From Kiritimatiellia bacterium (GTDB taxonomy: Bacteria; Verrucomicrobiota; Kiritimatiellia; RFP12; UBA1067), in assembly GCA_904502135.1 (NCBI GenBank), contig CAJGDE010000097.1:1-6846 (forward strand): 6,846 bases of DNA. Direction: 5' to 3'. Below are positions 5,811-6,846 of the stretch, piece after piece. Position numbers and translations under genes: made by a program. The first letter of the stretch is position 1. Each line of letters begins with the position of its first letter. Under the pieces are notes generated by a model. It was not told where the DNA came from and ran no database searches. It saw only the letters and a list, made by a program, of their open reading frames with translations.

Positions 5811-6846
5811 AGCACAATCTCTACGTCCACTTCCCCTTCTGCCGAATGAAGTGCGCTTACTGCGCGCTTCATTCGCGCTCAGGCTCCACTAAAGAGACTA
5901 GAGAAGTCTATGTAAAAAGGCTCTCGGAGGCGATTAGCGCCGCCGACCGGCAAGTTACATTCAAGACAGTTTATTTCGGCGGCGGAACTCCCGCCCTTTG
6001 CAATCTTCAGCCGCTTTTCAAATCATTGGAAAAGCGCGTTGACAGCGAAACGGAATGGACCGTAGAGTTAAATCCGCTTGATGTTACAGAAGATCTTCTA
6101 AAACGGCTTCTCGATGGCGGCGTTAACCGCATATCAATGGGAATGCAGTCGCTCGATGACGGCATTCTCCGCGAAATGGGCCGCGGATACACATTTTGTG
6201 AGGCAGAAAAAGCTTTTTTTCTGATAAAAGAATATTTCAGCAATGCGGGCATTGATTTAATTATCGGCTATCCAGGAGAAAAAACAGCTCTTTCACCAAA
6301 GCACGCGAGACTCGCAAAGTGGGGTCTTGTCCACTGCTCGGCGTATTCGCTTATCGTTGAAGAAAAAACGCTTCTTGAAAAGAAAATAAAAAACGGCTCA
6401 GTCAATCTGCCTGACGATGATACCGTGATGAACCGTCTTTCGATTATCGACTCCTTTTTGCAGGAACTGGGGCTAAAACGCTACGAGATATCAAACTGGT
6501 CGAAACCGGGATATGAATGCAGGCATAACTTTGCCGTATGGAACGGAGAAGATTATTTCGGCCTTGGCGAAGGCGCACACGGAAGAATAGGTCTTAAGCG
6601 CACAAAAAACATGATGTCGCTTGATGCAGAAAGCGACGAATTGGGCATTGAGAAGGTAGACGAAGAGCGTGACAGAAAAGAACGATACCTTTTCTCTCTC
6701 AGAACACGTAACGGCCTTCAGATTTCGAAAATAGAGCCTTCAGAAAGGATGAGGGCGACTGAAATCATGGAAACGTCAGTTCGCAACGGTCTTGCGGAAA
6801 AAGACGGCGACACTTACCGCCTGACATCGCGCGGATACGAAGTTTG
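5807..6846 (+). CDS. hemW: HemW/HemN-like radical SAM protein (3' end beyond window)
   Basis: Member of the oxygen-independent coproporphyrinogen oxidase-like family. HemW proteins are thought to be haem chaperones rather than true HemN oxidases. The frame is open for 346 codons to the right edge; most HemW proteins are about 380 residues, so little is missing. Counting from CTG 5807: the 4Fe-4S motif CRMKCAYC (C12, C16, C19), GGGTP (58-62) for SAM binding, ELNP (87-90), NRISMGMQS (107-115), LIIGYPGE (151-158), RYEISNW (225-231), and CRHNFAVW (238-245) corresponding to the HemW-type HNxxYW with Val for Tyr; then the start of the C-terminal winged-helix part. There is no ATG before the cluster. 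The start is either CTG 5807, overlapping the metK stop as CTGA, or GTG 5759, inside metK. Family assignment is firm; start and exact function are less so. Confidence 0.88.
   Translation, partial: MKHNLYVHFPFCRMKCAYCALHSRSGSTKETREVYVKRLSEAISAADRQVTFKTVYFGGGTPALCNLQPLFKSLEKRVDSETEWTVELNPLDVTEDLLKRLLDGGVNRISMGMQSLDDGILREMGRGYTFCEAEKAFFLIKEYFSNAGIDLIIGYPGEKTALSPKHARLAKWGLVHCSAYSLIVEEKTLLEKKIKNGSVNLPDDDTVMNRLSIIDSFLQELGLKRYEISNWSKPGYECRHNFAVWNGEDYFGLGEGAHGRIGLKRTKNMMSLDAESDELGIEKVDEERDRKERYLFSLRTRNGLQISKIEPSERMRATEIMETSVRNGLAEKDGDTYRLTSRGYEV

Noticed and set aside
6204..6223. Palindrome with a T7 run inside the HemW-like gene as terminator or slippage site
   Set aside because: The reading frame continues with good family similarity on both sides, the stem is AT-rich and weak, and no frameshifted product makes sense.

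Overview
The window looks like an ordinary stretch of bacterial chromosome: five protein genes and one tRNA gene, all on the + strand, behind a low-complexity intergenic block. Base composition is near even. The tRNA has an encoded CCA end, and Lgt belongs to the branch with an RIGCFxxGCCYG motif. The combination of a housekeeping cluster, weak or absent Shine-Dalgarno sequences before some genes, and a spacer made of short degenerate tandem repeats would suit an environmental or gut bacterium, for example of the PVC group. That placement is a guess; nothing here fixes the phylum.

Layout. Bases 1-303 are non-coding and consist largely of three different short tandem-repeat families plus an imperfect inverted repeat. 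A sigma70-type promoter (304-332) then leads into lgt (prolipoprotein diacylglyceryl transferase), followed 12 bases later by uvrB (nucleotide excision repair helicase), probably as one transcript. A 97-base gap with an extended -10 element and a small stem-loop precedes nagA (N-acetylglucosamine-6-phosphate deacetylase). A very good promoter built into the last codons and stop of nagA drives tRNA-Ser(GCU). An 80-base spacer with an exceptionally stable hairpin links the tRNA to metK (S-adenosylmethionine synthetase). metK runs directly into a radical-SAM gene of the HemW (HemN-like) family, which continues past the right edge and has no ATG start.

How the genes fit together. The only plausible functional link is metK followed by hemW: MetK makes SAM and the HemW-like protein uses it as a radical-SAM cofactor. 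lgt, uvrB and nagA are unrelated in function (lipoprotein maturation, DNA repair, amino-sugar or cell-wall recycling). No mobile element, CRISPR array, toxin-antitoxin pair or defence gene is visible. I found no convincing new system. The parts most worth a second look are the tRNA-Ser/metK leader with its alternative pairing, the promoter embedded in the nagA terminus with an inverted repeat around its -10, the start of the HemW-like gene, and the mosaic repeat block at the left edge.
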